DNA from: Bradyrhizobium sp. CCGB01 | GTDB taxonomy: Bacteria > Pseudomonadota > Alphaproteobacteria > Rhizobiales > Xanthobacteraceae | Reading direction: 5' to 3' | DNA: 64,000 nucleotides | Assembly: GCF_024199795.1 (NCBI RefSeq) | Contig: NZ_JANADK010000001.1 | Location: 5,146,001 to 5,210,000 of the forward strand | In this document: positions 43,031 to 52,635 of the stretch, in pieces | Layout of the letters: each line of letters begins with the position of its first letter | Position numbering within the stretch: position 1 is the first letter of the stretch | Notes under the pieces: model-generated | Seen by the model: the letters and a program-made list of their open reading frames with translations, nothing else | The model's database searches: none | Told to the model about the DNA's origin: nothing | Made by a program: the position numbers and the translations under genes

Positions 43031-45139
43031 ATGCGCCCCAGCCTGCTCAATCCGCTGTTTGCTCCCGTGACCAGCCTGCCCGGCGTCGGTCCGAAGCAGG
43101 ACAAGCTGCTGCAGTACCTGCTCAGCCGCAATGAGACGCCGCGCCTGGTTGACCTGCTGTTGCATTTGCCGAGCCAGATCATCGACCGCCGCGCGCGGCC
43201 AAAGATCCGCGACGCGGTCCAGGGAACCATGGTGACGCTGGAAGTCACCGTCGATCGCCATCGCCCGCCCCCGCCGCGCAACGCCCGCGCGCCGTATCTG
43301 GTCTATGCCAGCGACGACACCGGCGATGTCGTGCTGACCTTCTTCCGCGCCAAACCCGGCTATGTCGAAAAACTGCTGCCGATGGGCGAGAAGCGCTACG
43401 TCTCGGGCACGCTCCAGATGTATGACGGCATCCCGCAGATCGTGCATCCCGATCGCGTGCTCGACGAGGAGGCGATCGCAAAACTCTCCGGCATCGACCC
43501 GGTCTATCCGCTGACAGAGGGCCTCGCGCTCGGCTCGCTGCGACGCGCGATCGCGCAGGCGCTTCTGAAGCTGCCGGCGCTGCCCGAATGGATCAGCCCG
43601 GAGGTGCTGCGCCGTTGTAGCTTTCCTCCGATCGCGGAAGCCCTTAATCGTGTGCACCAGCCGGTCGAGCTCACGGACATCCTGCCCGAAAAGCCGTTCT
43701 GGTCGCGCCTCGCCTTCGACGAACTCTTGGCCGGTCAGCTCGCACTCGCCCTGATCCGCGCGCAACTGCGCCGCCCGGCTGGCGTCCGCAACGCTGGCGA
43801 TGGGCATCTCCGGAACAAGATCATCGACGCACTGCCCTATGCCCTCACGTCGTCGCAGCGCGACGCGGCCGCAGCGATCGCCAACGATCTGCAGCAACCC
43901 GTGCGCATGCTGCGCCTCCTTCAGGGCGATGTCGGCTCGGGCAAGACCGTGGTGGCGCTGCTGGCTGCCGCCGCCGTCACGGAGGTCGGCAAGCAGGCCG
44001 CATTGATGGCGCCGACGGAAATCCTGGCGCGGCAGCACATCAAGACCATCGCCCCGCTCGCGGAGCGCGCCGGCATGCGGGTCGCGATCCTCACCGGGCG
44101 GGAAAAGGGCAAGGAGCGGCGCGAACTGTTGGCGCAACTCGAATCCGGCGAGATCAATCTCCTCGTCGGCACCCATGCGCTGATCCAGGACGACGTGATC
44201 TTCAACGATCTCGCCCTCGCCGTCGTCGACGAGCAGCATCGTTTCGGCGTGCGCGAACGCCTCGCGCTGACCTCGAAGGGCGATGCCGTCGACGTGCTGG
44301 TGCTGAGCGCGACGCCGATCCCGCGCACGCTGGTGCTGACCTATTTCGGCGACATGGACATCTCCGAGCTGCGCGAGAAGCCCGCCGGCCGCCAGCCGAT
44401 CGAGACCCGCACGATATCGATGAGCCGCCTCGACGAGGTCACGGAGAGCATCGGCCGCGCGCTCCAGTCGGGCAAGCTGGTCTACTGGATCTGCCCGCTG
44501 GTCGAGGAATCCGAGGCGGAGGGCACCGAGCACCTGACCAATGCCACCAAACGCTTCGAGAGCCTGCAAAAGCGTTTCGGCGACCGCGTCGGCCTGGTCC
44601 ACGGCCAGATGAAGGGCACCGAGAAGGACCGCGTGATGGGCCAGTTCGCCGCCCACGAGATCGGCCTCCTGGTTGCCACCACCGTGGTCGAGGTCGGCGT
44701 CGACGTGCCCGCCGCGACCATCATGGTGATCGAGAATGCCGAACGTTTCGGACTGGCCCAATTGCACCAGCTGCGCGGCCGCATCGGGCGCGGCTCGGAA
44801 GCCTCGACCTGCCTCCTGCTGTACTCGGAGCCGCTCGGCGAAATGTCGAAGGCACGGCTGAAGGTGATCCGCGAGACCACCGACGGTTTTCGCATCGCCG
44901 AGGAGGACCTGAAGCTGCGCGGCGAAGGCGACGTGCTGGGCGTGCGCCAGAGCGGCCTGCCCGGCTACCGAATCGCGCGCTCGGAGGTGCACGGCCAGCT
45001 CATCACCCAGGCCCGCGACGAAGCGTTGCGCATCCTGAAGGATGATCCGAGACTTAAGGGTGAACGCGGCGAGGCATTGCGGTGCCTGCTGTATCTGTAT
45101 GAGCGGGACGAGGCGATTCCGCTGATCGGGGCAGGCTAG
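43031..45139 (+). CDS. recG: ATP-dependent DNA helicase RecG
   Basis: ATG 43031 (MRPSLLNPLFAPVTSLPGVG) is the natural start, giving 702 residues. The wedge domain is at 60-160. The helicase motor shows LQGDVGSGKTVVALLAA, VVDEQHRFGVRER, SATPIPRTL and QLRGRIGRGSEAS. RecG remodels stalled replication forks and Holliday junctions. Its TAG stop shares the CTAG palindrome with the stop of the convergent gene. Confidence 0.96.
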   Translation: MRPSLLNPLFAPVTSLPGVGPKQDKLLQYLLSRNETPRLVDLLLHLPSQIIDRRARPKIRDAVQGTMVTLEVTVDRHRPPPPRNARAPYLVYASDDTGDVVLTFFRAKPGYVEKLLPMGEKRYVSGTLQMYDGIPQIVHPDRVLDEEAIAKLSGIDPVYPLTEGLALGSLRRAIAQALLKLPALPEWISPEVLRRCSFPPIAEALNRVHQPVELTDILPEKPFWSRLAFDELLAGQLALALIRAQLRRPAGVRNAGDGHLRNKIIDALPYALTSSQRDAAAAIANDLQQPVRMLRLLQGDVGSGKTVVALLAAAAVTEVGKQAALMAPTEILARQHIKTIAPLAERAGMRVAILTGREKGKERRELLAQLESGEINLLVGTHALIQDDVIFNDLALAVVDEQHRFGVRERLALTSKGDAVDVLVLSATPIPRTLVLTYFGDMDISELREKPAGRQPIETRTISMSRLDEVTESIGRALQSGKLVYWICPLVEESEAEGTEHLTNATKRFESLQKRFGDRVGLVHGQMKGTEKDRVMGQFAAHEIGLLVATTVVEVGVDVPAATIMVIENAERFGLAQLHQLRGRIGRGSEASTCLLLYSEPLGEMSKARLKVIRETTDGFRIAEEDLKLRGEGDVLGVRQSGLPGYRIARSEVHGQLITQARDEALRILKDDPRLKGERGEALRCLLYLYERDEAIPLIGAG

Positions 45140-46065
45140 CCCCCTGCTCTTCGCCGCCCGACTTCGTAAGCCGCCACATGCGCGCGAGCCAGATCCAGCA
45201 GCGGCGTGTCGAGATCAAGTGCACGGGCCCGGTTGGCCATATCGCCAAGAATATGTTCAGCCTCGGTGATCGAGCCGCGCTCGATGTCCCGCAGCATCGA
45301 GGCTTTGAGCGGCGAATCCATGGTCGTGAAGAGCTTCCGGTCGAACTCGATGAACGGCGCCCGTGGTTCGAAACCGGACGCCGCCGCGATGGCGCAGCAC
45401 TCCGCGAACAAGCGGAAGATCGCCTCCTCGCCTTTCGGGACAGACAGGATGTCTCCGATGCTTGCGCGCATCAGGCAAGTGATGCCGGCGAGCGTGCTGA
45501 GCTGCACGAACTTCTCCCACATGTCCTGCATGATCGCTTCGCTGGCGCGCACGTCGATGCCGGGGACCTGGAGCAGCGTCTCCAGCGCGAGCGCACGCTC
45601 GCTCAACGATCCCTCGAGCTCGCCGAAGACAATGGTCTGATTGGCCATGAACTGAACGACACGACCATCCGCATCGAGCCCGGCGCTGACGTTCGCGAGC
45701 CCGCCGAGGACGCGCGCGGCGCCGAACCGCGCGGTCAGAGCGTCGATATGTTTCAATCCGTTGAGGATCGGCAGAATCATCGTGTTGGCGCCAACGGCCG
45801 GGGCAAACTGGCTCATGGCGTCGTCGAGCGAATAGGATTTCACGCCGACGAGCACGACGTCGAACGGGGCCTTGAGATCGTTCGCGAGGATCATTTTCGG
45901 CTGCACGGCAAAGTCGCCATGCGGGCTGACGACCTGCAATCCATTCCGCCGCAATTGTTCCGCTCGCCCGGACCGCACCAGAAAGGTCACGTCGCGGCCG
46001 GCTCGGACCAGGCAAGCTCCGTAATAACCTCCAAGCGCTCCCGCGCCGATGACGAGCACTCTCAT
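45136..46065 (-). CDS. 2-dehydropantoate 2-reductase-family protein
   Basis: This 309-residue NADP oxidoreductase starts MRVLVIGAGALGGYYGACLV (Rossmann motif) and has the ketopantoate reductase catalytic blocks VLVGVKSYSLDDAM and EAIMQDMWEKFVQLSTLAGI with the conserved Lys. It may make pantoate for CoA, or act on another 2-keto acid, since many genomes hold several paralogues. Its stop overlaps that of recG. Confidence 0.88.
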   Translation of the reverse strand: MRVLVIGAGALGGYYGACLVRAGRDVTFLVRSGRAEQLRRNGLQVVSPHGDFAVQPKMILANDLKAPFDVVLVGVKSYSLDDAMSQFAPAVGANTMILPILNGLKHIDALTARFGAARVLGGLANVSAGLDADGRVVQFMANQTIVFGELEGSLSERALALETLLQVPGIDVRASEAIMQDMWEKFVQLSTLAGITCLMRASIGDILSVPKGEEAIFRLFAECCAIAAASGFEPRAPFIEFDRKLFTTMDSPLKASMLRDIERGSITEAEHILGDMANRARALDLDTPLLDLARAHVAAYEVGRRRAGG

Positions 46066-46239
46066 TCGAACTCCCGCGTAAAGTCACATGTCACGGCTTT
46101 GCGCATTCAGCCACTGCCCCCCTGGCAGGGCAAGCGGATTTCGCTTCAGCCCCGAACGATCGTCGATCACTCGTCTTGGTTAGTCCTCGACCAAGAGCGC
46201 AATCTTTCTTCGAGGCTGATTTCATGGAATCCTCGGCCC

Positions 46240-46761
46240 ATGCGCCGGATCATCGTTGTGGGCTCCCAGGGAAGCGGAAAGACAAGTCTCTCCCGAAATC
46301 TCGGGCGGAAGCTCGGGCTGCCAGTGGTGCATCTCGACGTGCTCTATTGGCGGCCGGGCTGGAAGCCTTCCGACAAGCCGGGCTTTCGGGCACGCGTCGC
46401 CGATGCGATCGCCGGCGACGAATGGGTTGTCGACGGCAGCTTCTCGGGGCTGGCCTTCGATCTCACGCTCGCGCGCGCGGACACGCTGGTCGTCATCGAC
46501 CGCCCACGCTGGGTGTGCCAGTGGCGCATTCTGTTGCGTTCAGCTTTCGATCGCAACAAAGTCCGGCCCGATCTGCCCGAGGGGTGTCCGGAACAGTTCG
46601 ACTGGAAGCTGATGAAGGAAGCGTGGCGCTACGACACCGAGCGCGTCCCTGTCATCGAGGCCGAGCGCATCCAGTTTGGCGCTGATGTCCCGGTCGTGCG
46701 CCTCAGACGCGACCGTGACATAGAGGGTTTTCTGGAGTCGGTTTCAGTGCACGGCGAATGA
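46240..46761 (+). CDS. Small P-loop NTPase, adenylate-kinase-like (FlaR/topology-modulation type)
   Basis: The start is ATG 46240, since the open frame upstream is antisense to the reductase gene. The 173 residues open with a Walker A motif (IIVVGSQGSGKTSLSRNLG), then LPVVHLDVLYWRPGW, which is typical of proteins annotated DNA topology modulation protein FlaR. A LRRDRDIEGFLES tail ends the fold. These are nucleotide-monophosphate-kinase-fold proteins of unsettled substrate. Confidence 0.85.
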   Translation: MRRIIVVGSQGSGKTSLSRNLGRKLGLPVVHLDVLYWRPGWKPSDKPGFRARVADAIAGDEWVVDGSFSGLAFDLTLARADTLVVIDRPRWVCQWRILLRSAFDRNKVRPDLPEGCPEQFDWKLMKEAWRYDTERVPVIEAERIQFGADVPVVRLRRDRDIEGFLESVSVHGE

Positions 46762-46789
46762 TCCATTGCCGTGACTTCAGACGGGCAAG

Positions 46790-47659
46790 CTAGGCCTTCT
46801 TCTGCGCGATACGCGCGGCGAACGCCTTCATCAGTTCCGCATCCACCGCCTCGCCATTCGCGTCCGCAGCGAGGTGCTCGAACCAGCGCGCAAAGCCTTC
46901 GTAGATCTGGCTGGCGGGATGATCGGCCCCGAGGAAGCCTGAGATCTCCCGCATCTCCGCGACCCAGCGATAGGCCTTCGGGATCATGTCCGGCAGCGCG
47001 ACTTCGAGCCGGGCCAGAACCGCGGGCTGGCTGAGCGCGAGTTCGTCACGCAGCGCATCGGCCGCGCCCGCTTTCGTCGCCGCGACCACCATGGCCGAGC
47101 CGATGCCAGCCAGGCCCTTGACGATGCCGGCATAGGACATCTTCAGCGCGGAGGCCGCGCCCACGGGGCCCTCGACAATCCGCACGTCGAGCCCGAGATC
47201 CTTCAGCACCGCGAGGTCCTTGGCGTGCTCGCCGGAGAGGTAGAAGGCCGGGCTCTTGCTGCCGGGCTGCGGCGGGAACCCGATGATGCCGCCGTCGACG
47301 AACGGCGCCTGCGCCGAGCCGATGATCTCCTCGATTCTTTGCACGGTATCGACATTGACCGCGTTGCAGTCGACGACGACCGGCTTCTTCGCGCGCCTGA
47401 CGATCAGCGCCGCCAGCCGCTCGGCCAGCGCGACCGCTTCGCCCGGCGGCACGATCGAAAGGATGATGTCGGCCCCGGCGATCTCGTCATCCTCGGCGCC
47501 GACCATGCCGGCGTCAGCCGCGCGCTTGCGCGTGGCCTCGCTGCGCCCTTGCAACGACGTCAGCACGCGTGCGCCGTTCTCGCCCAGGCGGCGGGCCACG
47601 GCACTGCCCATGGCGCCGGGCGCAAGGATCGCAATCGTCTTTGGCGTCGTCTTGGTCAT
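46790..47659 (-). CDS. NAD(P)-dependent oxidoreductase, 6-phosphogluconate-dehydrogenase-like with DUF1932
   Basis: The start at 47659 (MTKTTPKTIAILAPGAMGSA) has GGAG about 8 bases upstream; 289 residues. The NAD(P) site is ILAPGAMGSAVARRLGENG. The C-terminal half (ASALKMSYAGIVKGLAGIGS) is a DUF1932-type helical domain with a conserved Lys. It belongs to the beta-hydroxyacid dehydrogenase superfamily. The substrate is not known. Confidence 0.87.
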   Translation of the reverse strand: MTKTTPKTIAILAPGAMGSAVARRLGENGARVLTSLQGRSEATRKRAADAGMVGAEDDEIAGADIILSIVPPGEAVALAERLAALIVRRAKKPVVVDCNAVNVDTVQRIEEIIGSAQAPFVDGGIIGFPPQPGSKSPAFYLSGEHAKDLAVLKDLGLDVRIVEGPVGAASALKMSYAGIVKGLAGIGSAMVVAATKAGAADALRDELALSQPAVLARLEVALPDMIPKAYRWVAEMREISGFLGADHPASQIYEGFARWFEHLAADANGEAVDAELMKAFAARIAQKKA

Positions 47660-47764
47660 CGTGCACTCCAGATCGAATTCCAAGCGAGGCGCTCAGATCA
47701 GCCGGAGAATAGCAGAGGATGCGAATGCCCGCGTGACCGACGGCCATCCCGCAGCGGAATGGCC

Positions 47765-48535
47765 CTACTCCACCTTCGCAGGCTGGGGCTGGAGCGCAGA
47801 CGCGTTGGCGATGCGCGCAGCATTCGCCATGCCCGCGAGCGCCGCAGCCTTCTTCGGGTCGGGCGCCGAGCCCGGCTGCACCACGCCGGCCGACATGATC
47901 AGCGTCGCGGCATCCTCGGCGGTGAGATCGACCTCGATGATCTTGCTCTTCGGCACGTAGAAGAAGAAGCCGGTGGTCGGGTTGGGCGAGCACGGCAGGA
48001 ACACCGAGACATGCTCCTCCTGCCCGGGCAGGCTGCGCGAAATGTCCTCGTTCGGCGATTGCGAGATCAGCACGATCGACCACATGCCCGGCGACGGAAA
48101 CTCGACCAGGCCGACTTTCCGGAAGCTCGAGCCCTTGCCCGAGAACAGCGTCTCGAACACCTGCTTCAGGCCGCGGTAGATGGCGCGCACCGCCGGAATG
48201 CGGCCGAGGAAGGTCTCGCCGACGTCGACCAGCGTCCGGCCGATCAGATTGGCCGCGAGGAAGCCGACCAGCGTCAGCGTGAAAAATGCGACAATCAGTC
48301 CCCAGCCGGGAATGACGTAGGGCAGATAGGTCTCGGGCCGGTAGGCGAGCGGCACGAACGGCCGCACCACGCCATCGACCCAGGTGACGAACCACCAGAC
48401 CAGATACAGCGTGATCGCAATCGGCCCCGTCACGACGAGGCCGGTGAGGAAATAGTTGCGGAAGCGGCCCATCAGGCCGGTATGCGGCTCCGGCACGGGA
48501 TCAAGGGGCGCAGGCGCGTCGTCACGGGGGGTCAT
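47765..48535 (-). CDS. DUF502 membrane protein
   Basis: Start at 48535 (MTPRDDAPAPLDPVPEPHTG), 256 residues. Two N-terminal membrane helices (YFLTGLVVTGPIAITLYLVW, then WGLIVAFFTLTLVGFLAANL) are followed by a soluble domain containing the family text SVFLPCSPNPTTGFFFYVPKS and a Pro-rich tail. DUF502 proteins are widespread, and a plant homologue relates to LCV-like membrane proteins; no bacterial function is fixed. Confidence 0.9.
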   Translation of the reverse strand: MTPRDDAPAPLDPVPEPHTGLMGRFRNYFLTGLVVTGPIAITLYLVWWFVTWVDGVVRPFVPLAYRPETYLPYVIPGWGLIVAFFTLTLVGFLAANLIGRTLVDVGETFLGRIPAVRAIYRGLKQVFETLFSGKGSSFRKVGLVEFPSPGMWSIVLISQSPNEDISRSLPGQEEHVSVFLPCSPNPTTGFFFYVPKSKIIEVDLTAEDAATLIMSAGVVQPGSAPDPKKAAALAGMANAARIANASALQPQPAKVE

Positions 48536-48624
48536 TCGGGTTCCAGGTCGGTCGCAGCACACAAGCTAGGGTCTTCTAGCAGGTTTTGGAAGACCACGAA
48601 GCGACCGACCGATATCCCTTCTGC

Positions 48625-50451
48625 CTATTCCACGGTCACCGACTTGGCGAGATTGCGCGGCTGGTCGACGTCGGTGCCCATTACGACAGCCGTATGATAG
48701 GCGAGCAGCTGCACGGGGACGGCATAAACCATCGGCGTGAACGCCGCCGCCATGTCGGGCATGACGATGGTGACGAGGGATTCGACGGTCGCCTCTTCCG
48801 CGCCCTTGGCATCGGTCATCAGGATGATGTTGCCGCCGCGGGCGGCGACCTCCTGCATGTTGGAGACGGTCTTTTCGAACACGCGGTCGTAGGGCGCGAT
48901 GACGACGACCGGCATGGTCTCGTCGATCAGCGCGATCGGCCCGTGCTTCAGCTCGCCGGCGGCATAGCCCTCGGCGTGGATGTAGGAGATCTCCTTCAGC
49001 TTCAGCGCGCCTTCGAGCGCGAGCGGGAAGCTGGTGCCGCGGCCGAGATAGAGCACGTCGCTCGACTTGGCAATTCTGTGCGCAAGCTTCTCGATCTGCA
49101 GCTCGGTGGTGAGCGCATCCGCCATCAGGCGCGGGATCTCGACAAGGCCATGGACCAGCTTGGTCTCGTCCTCGTCGGACAGTTCGCCGCGGGCCTTTCC
49201 GGCCGCGATCGCAAGGTTTGCCAGCACCATGAGCTGGCAGGTGAAGGCTTTGGTCGAGGCAACGCCGATCTCGGGGCCGGCCAGCGTCTGCAGCACCGTC
49301 TCGCTCTCGCGCGCGATCGTCGAGGTCGGCACGTTGACGACGGCGACCGTGTGCACGCCCTCGGCCTTGGCATAGCGCAGCGCCGCCAGTGTGTCGGCAG
49401 TCTCGCCCGATTGCGAGATGAAGATGGCGAGATCGCCCTTGCGCAGCGGTGCCTCGCGGTAGCGGAATTCGGAGGCGACATCGACCTCGACAGGCACGCG
49501 CGCAAAACGCTCGAACCAGTATTTGGCGACAAAGCCGGCGTAGCTCGCGGTGCCGCAAGCCGTGATGTTGATGCGCTGGATGCTCTTGAAGTCGAACGGC
49601 AGCTTGACCGGCAGCGAGACGCGCTCGGCCGCCATGTCGACATAGCGCGCCAGCGTGTGGCCGACCACTTCGGGCTGCTCGTGGATCTCCTTCGCCATGA
49701 AGTGGCGGTAATTGGCCTTGTCGACCAGCGAGGTCGAGGCCGCGTGCTTGATCTTGTCGCGCTGGGCGGCATGGCCGTCCTTGTCGAAGATCGTGGCGCT
49801 CTTGCGCGTCAGCACGACCCAGTCGCCGTCTTCGAGATAGCTGATCGTGTCAGTGAACGGGCCGAGCGCGATGGCGTCGGAGCCGAGATACATCTCGCCG
49901 TCGCCATATCCGATCGCGAGCGGCGGGCCGTTGCGCGCGCCGATCATGAGGTCGTCGTCACCGGCGAAGATGAAGCCGAGCGCGAAGGCGCCGCGCAGCC
50001 GCGCCAGCGTCAGCTTCACCGCCTCGACCGGCTTGCTGCCGCGTGTCAGCAGATCGTCCACGAGATGCAGCACGATCTCGGTGTCGGTCTCGGTGTGGAA
50101 CACCGTGCCCTTCTTCTCGAGCTCCTCGCGCAGCTCGCGGAAATTCTCGATGATGCCGTTGTGGACCACGGCAACGCGTTCGGTCGCGTGCGGATGGGCA
50201 TTGTTGACGGTCGGCTTGCCGTGGGTGGCCCAGCGGGTATGGCCGATGCCGGTCGTGCCTTTGAGCGGCTCGGCCTCGAGACGCTTCTCCAGATTCTTCA
50301 GCTTGCCCTCGGCGCGGCGGCGCTCGAGATGCTTGCCTTCGAGCGTGGCGACCCCCGCGGAGTCGTAGCCGCGATATTCAAGACGTTTGAGCGAATCCAC
50401 CAATTGCTCTGCAACCGGCGCGCGCCCGAGAATGCCGACAATCCCGCACAT
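48625..50451 (-). CDS. glmS: Glutamine-fructose-6-phosphate aminotransferase GlmS
   Basis: The start at 50451 places the catalytic cysteine second (MCGIVGILGRAPVAEQL), 608 residues. The N-terminal glutaminase domain (about 2-220) includes GIGHTRWATHG and HNGIIENFRELR. Two SIS domains follow, with ACGTASYAG and SQSGETADTL. The C-terminus reads LAKSVTVE, as in the family. GlmS makes glucosamine-6-phosphate, the first step to UDP-GlcNAc, which GlmU (51097-52464) completes. Confidence 0.97.
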   Translation of the reverse strand: MCGIVGILGRAPVAEQLVDSLKRLEYRGYDSAGVATLEGKHLERRRAEGKLKNLEKRLEAEPLKGTTGIGHTRWATHGKPTVNNAHPHATERVAVVHNGIIENFRELREELEKKGTVFHTETDTEIVLHLVDDLLTRGSKPVEAVKLTLARLRGAFALGFIFAGDDDLMIGARNGPPLAIGYGDGEMYLGSDAIALGPFTDTISYLEDGDWVVLTRKSATIFDKDGHAAQRDKIKHAASTSLVDKANYRHFMAKEIHEQPEVVGHTLARYVDMAAERVSLPVKLPFDFKSIQRINITACGTASYAGFVAKYWFERFARVPVEVDVASEFRYREAPLRKGDLAIFISQSGETADTLAALRYAKAEGVHTVAVVNVPTSTIARESETVLQTLAGPEIGVASTKAFTCQLMVLANLAIAAGKARGELSDEDETKLVHGLVEIPRLMADALTTELQIEKLAHRIAKSSDVLYLGRGTSFPLALEGALKLKEISYIHAEGYAAGELKHGPIALIDETMPVVVIAPYDRVFEKTVSNMQEVAARGGNIILMTDAKGAEEATVESLVTIVMPDMAAAFTPMVYAVPVQLLAYHTAVVMGTDVDQPRNLAKSVTVE

Positions 50452-50671
50452 GCGGATCAATATCCCCCAAATCGTCGAAAAATCGCTTAAACGACGCGCT
50501 CGGTTTCTAGCCAAGTTCCTAAGGAACCAGATACTCAATAATTATTGCTGATTGAGACAGCGCCGGTTCGATTCCGGTTTCGACTGCGTCGAATTGGCCG
50601 GCGTTAAACCGCGCGAATTAACTTGTTGTCAACAAGTTTGACCAACGATTCCCGGCCAGGAGAGTAAGGCC

Positions 50672-50890
50672 ATGAAGAGCTCGTCCGGCCGCAAAGGTCT
50701 GTCATCGATGTCTGTGCACGCCAGCGAGACCACGGGCACGCACCTTGCGCATTGGCCGCCGCCCCAGCGTGGCAAGGAAAGCAAGCCCGTCTTCGTCAAG
50801 CACACTCCCGGAGAGCCTGCGAAACGCGCCAAGCCGCGCGGCTGGCGCCTGACGCGCGCGATCTTCTCGGAATTCTCCGACGACGAATAG
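50672..50890 (+). CDS. Small basic hypothetical protein (72 aa)
   Basis: ATG 50672 has AGGAGAG about 9 bases upstream. The 72 residues are hydrophilic and basic (HWPPPQRGKESKPVFVKHTP, then KPRGWRLTRAIFSEFSDDE). There is no membrane segment. No known family is recognised. It lies alone between glmS and glmU on the opposite strand. Confidence 0.6.
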   Translation: MKSSSGRKGLSSMSVHASETTGTHLAHWPPPQRGKESKPVFVKHTPGEPAKRAKPRGWRLTRAIFSEFSDDE

Positions 50891-50898
50891 CGGAAGCC

Positions 50899-51084
50899 TC
50901 ACCACCCCCGCGCCACGGCAAACACCAGGAAAGCGACAAGCACCCAGAACGCCAGCCCGATGACGAGGCACACAATCTCGGGCGGATTGTCCTCGTACGG
51001 TTCCCGCAGCAGCGACCGCCCTATCCCCGTGACGAATGTCTCGATCAGAAAACTGACCAGATCGCGAATAAAGCGAGAGGACAC
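50899..51084 (-). CDS. Small membrane protein (61 aa)
   Basis: The product starts MSSRFIRDLVSFLIETFVTG and has a helix ending in a conserved-looking LLREPYEDNPPEIVC, then one clear transmembrane segment (VIGLAFWVLVAFLVFAVARG). It begins 12 bases after the glmU stop and may be the distal gene of that transcript. Its function is unknown. Confidence 0.65.
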   Translation of the reverse strand: MSSRFIRDLVSFLIETFVTGIGRSLLREPYEDNPPEIVCLVIGLAFWVLVAFLVFAVARGW

Positions 51085-51096
51085 GGCAGCTGGCGC

Positions 51097-52464
51097 TCAC
51101 GTCTCCGTCTTCTTTTCCAACTTCTTGCCGCCCGTCTTCAGCTCGCGATAGCGCGCCGCGCCGCCTTCCCTGATGGTCTGCTGGTTGCGCTCCAGCGCCA
51201 TCGCATCGTCAGGCACGTCCTTGGTGATGACCGAGCCGGAGCCGATATAGGCGCCGTTGCCGATTTTCACCGGGGCGACCAGCGATGAGTTGGTGCCGAC
51301 GAAGGCGCCCTGCCCGATCACCGTCTTGTGCTTCTTGAAGCCGTCGTAGTTGCAGGTGATGGTGCCGGCGCCGATGTTGGAATTGGCACCGACGGTGGCA
51401 TCGCCAATGTAGGAGAGATGGTTGACCTTGACGCCGGCCTCCAGCGTCGCGGCCTTGGTTTCCACGAAATTGCCGATGCGCGCGCCGTCGCCGAGCGAGG
51501 TGCCGGGGCGCAGTCGCGCATAGGGGCCAATCGAGACGTTCCTGCCGAGCGTGGTCTGCACGATGTGCGAGAAGGAATGGATCACCGTGCCGTCGGCGAT
51601 CGACACGCCCGGACCGATCACCACGAACGGCTCGATGGTGACGTCCTTGCCGAACACGGTGTCGGCGGACAGATAAACGGTCTCGGGCGCAATCAGCGTG
51701 ACGCCGGCTTCCATCGCCGCTTTCCGCAAGCGCGCCTGCATCACGCTTTCGGCCTCGGCGAGCTGCGCCTTGGTGTTGATGCCGCGCACCTCGTCCTCGC
51801 TGGTCTCGATCACGACAGACTCCCATCCCTGTTCACGGACAATGCCGACCGCGTCGGTCAGATAATATTCGCCCTTCGAATTCGCATTGCCGATCTTGTC
51901 GAGGATCTCGAGCGCGCGGCGCCCGTCGATCGCCATCAAGCCGGCATTGCACAGATCGATCTTGCGCTCTTCTGCGCTGGCATCGGCCTGCTCGCGGATC
52001 GCGACCAGGCGGCCGCCCTCGACGATGAAGCGGCCATAGCCGCTGGGATCGGCGGCGCGAAAGCCGAGCCCGGCGATTGCTGCGCCCTTCGCGAGCGGGG
52101 CGCGCAGCCGCGCGAAGGTCTCGGCCGAGATCAGCGGCGTGTCGCCGAAGGCAATCAGCAGATCGTCCGCGCCCCGCGCAATCGCCTCGCGCGCCGCCAG
52201 CACCGCATGCGCGGTGCCGAGCCGCTCTGTCTGCACGAAGGTGAGCGCATCGGGACGGATGCGCTTCGCCTCGTCCGCGACAGCTTGATGGTCGGGGCCG
52301 ATCACGACGGCGAGCGCGGTGCCAGTTCCCTTCGGTGCGGCAGCAAGCACATGCGCGAGCAGGCTCTGGCTCGCGACCGGGTGCAGCACTTTCGGCAGGC
52401 TCGATCGCATGCGCGTGCCTTCGCCGGCGGCGAGCACGATCGTGAGGCTGGAACGGGCGGTCAT
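51097..52464 (-). CDS. glmU: Bifunctional GlmU (UDP-GlcNAc pyrophosphorylase / GlcN-1-P acetyltransferase)
   Basis: The 455-residue enzyme has the nucleotidyltransferase signature [20 protein letters not shown] at the N-terminus and a left-handed beta-helix of hexapeptide repeats from about 255 on ([42 protein letters not shown]). It acetylates glucosamine-1-phosphate and couples it to UTP, feeding peptidoglycan and lipopolysaccharide. Cytoplasmic. Confidence 0.97.
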   Translation of the reverse strand: MTARSSLTIVLAAGEGTRMRSSLPKVLHPVASQSLLAHVLAAAPKGTGTALAVVIGPDHQAVADEAKRIRPDALTFVQTERLGTAHAVLAAREAIARGADDLLIAFGDTPLISAETFARLRAPLAKGAAIAGLGFRAADPSGYGRFIVEGGRLVAIREQADASAEERKIDLCNAGLMAIDGRRALEILDKIGNANSKGEYYLTDAVGIVREQGWESVVIETSEDEVRGINTKAQLAEAESVMQARLRKAAMEAGVTLIAPETVYLSADTVFGKDVTIEPFVVIGPGVSIADGTVIHSFSHIVQTTLGRNVSIGPYARLRPGTSLGDGARIGNFVETKAATLEAGVKVNHLSYIGDATVGANSNIGAGTITCNYDGFKKHKTVIGQGAFVGTNSSLVAPVKIGNGAYIGSGSVITKDVPDDAMALERNQQTIREGGAARYRELKTGGKKLEKKTET

Positions 52465-52635
52465 CGAAATCCTGTCAAATACGGCCGAATCAATGGGCGG
52501 CGGCAGGCCGATGCCGTCACGAGCTGCCGCCTTGCTACCCCCGCGAACGCCCGGAATTCAAGTGCGACGGGGTTTTCCTGTTAATGTTCCTTGATTGATT
52601 CGGGGAAGCTGTTCGGGGCTGGGCACTTAACGTTC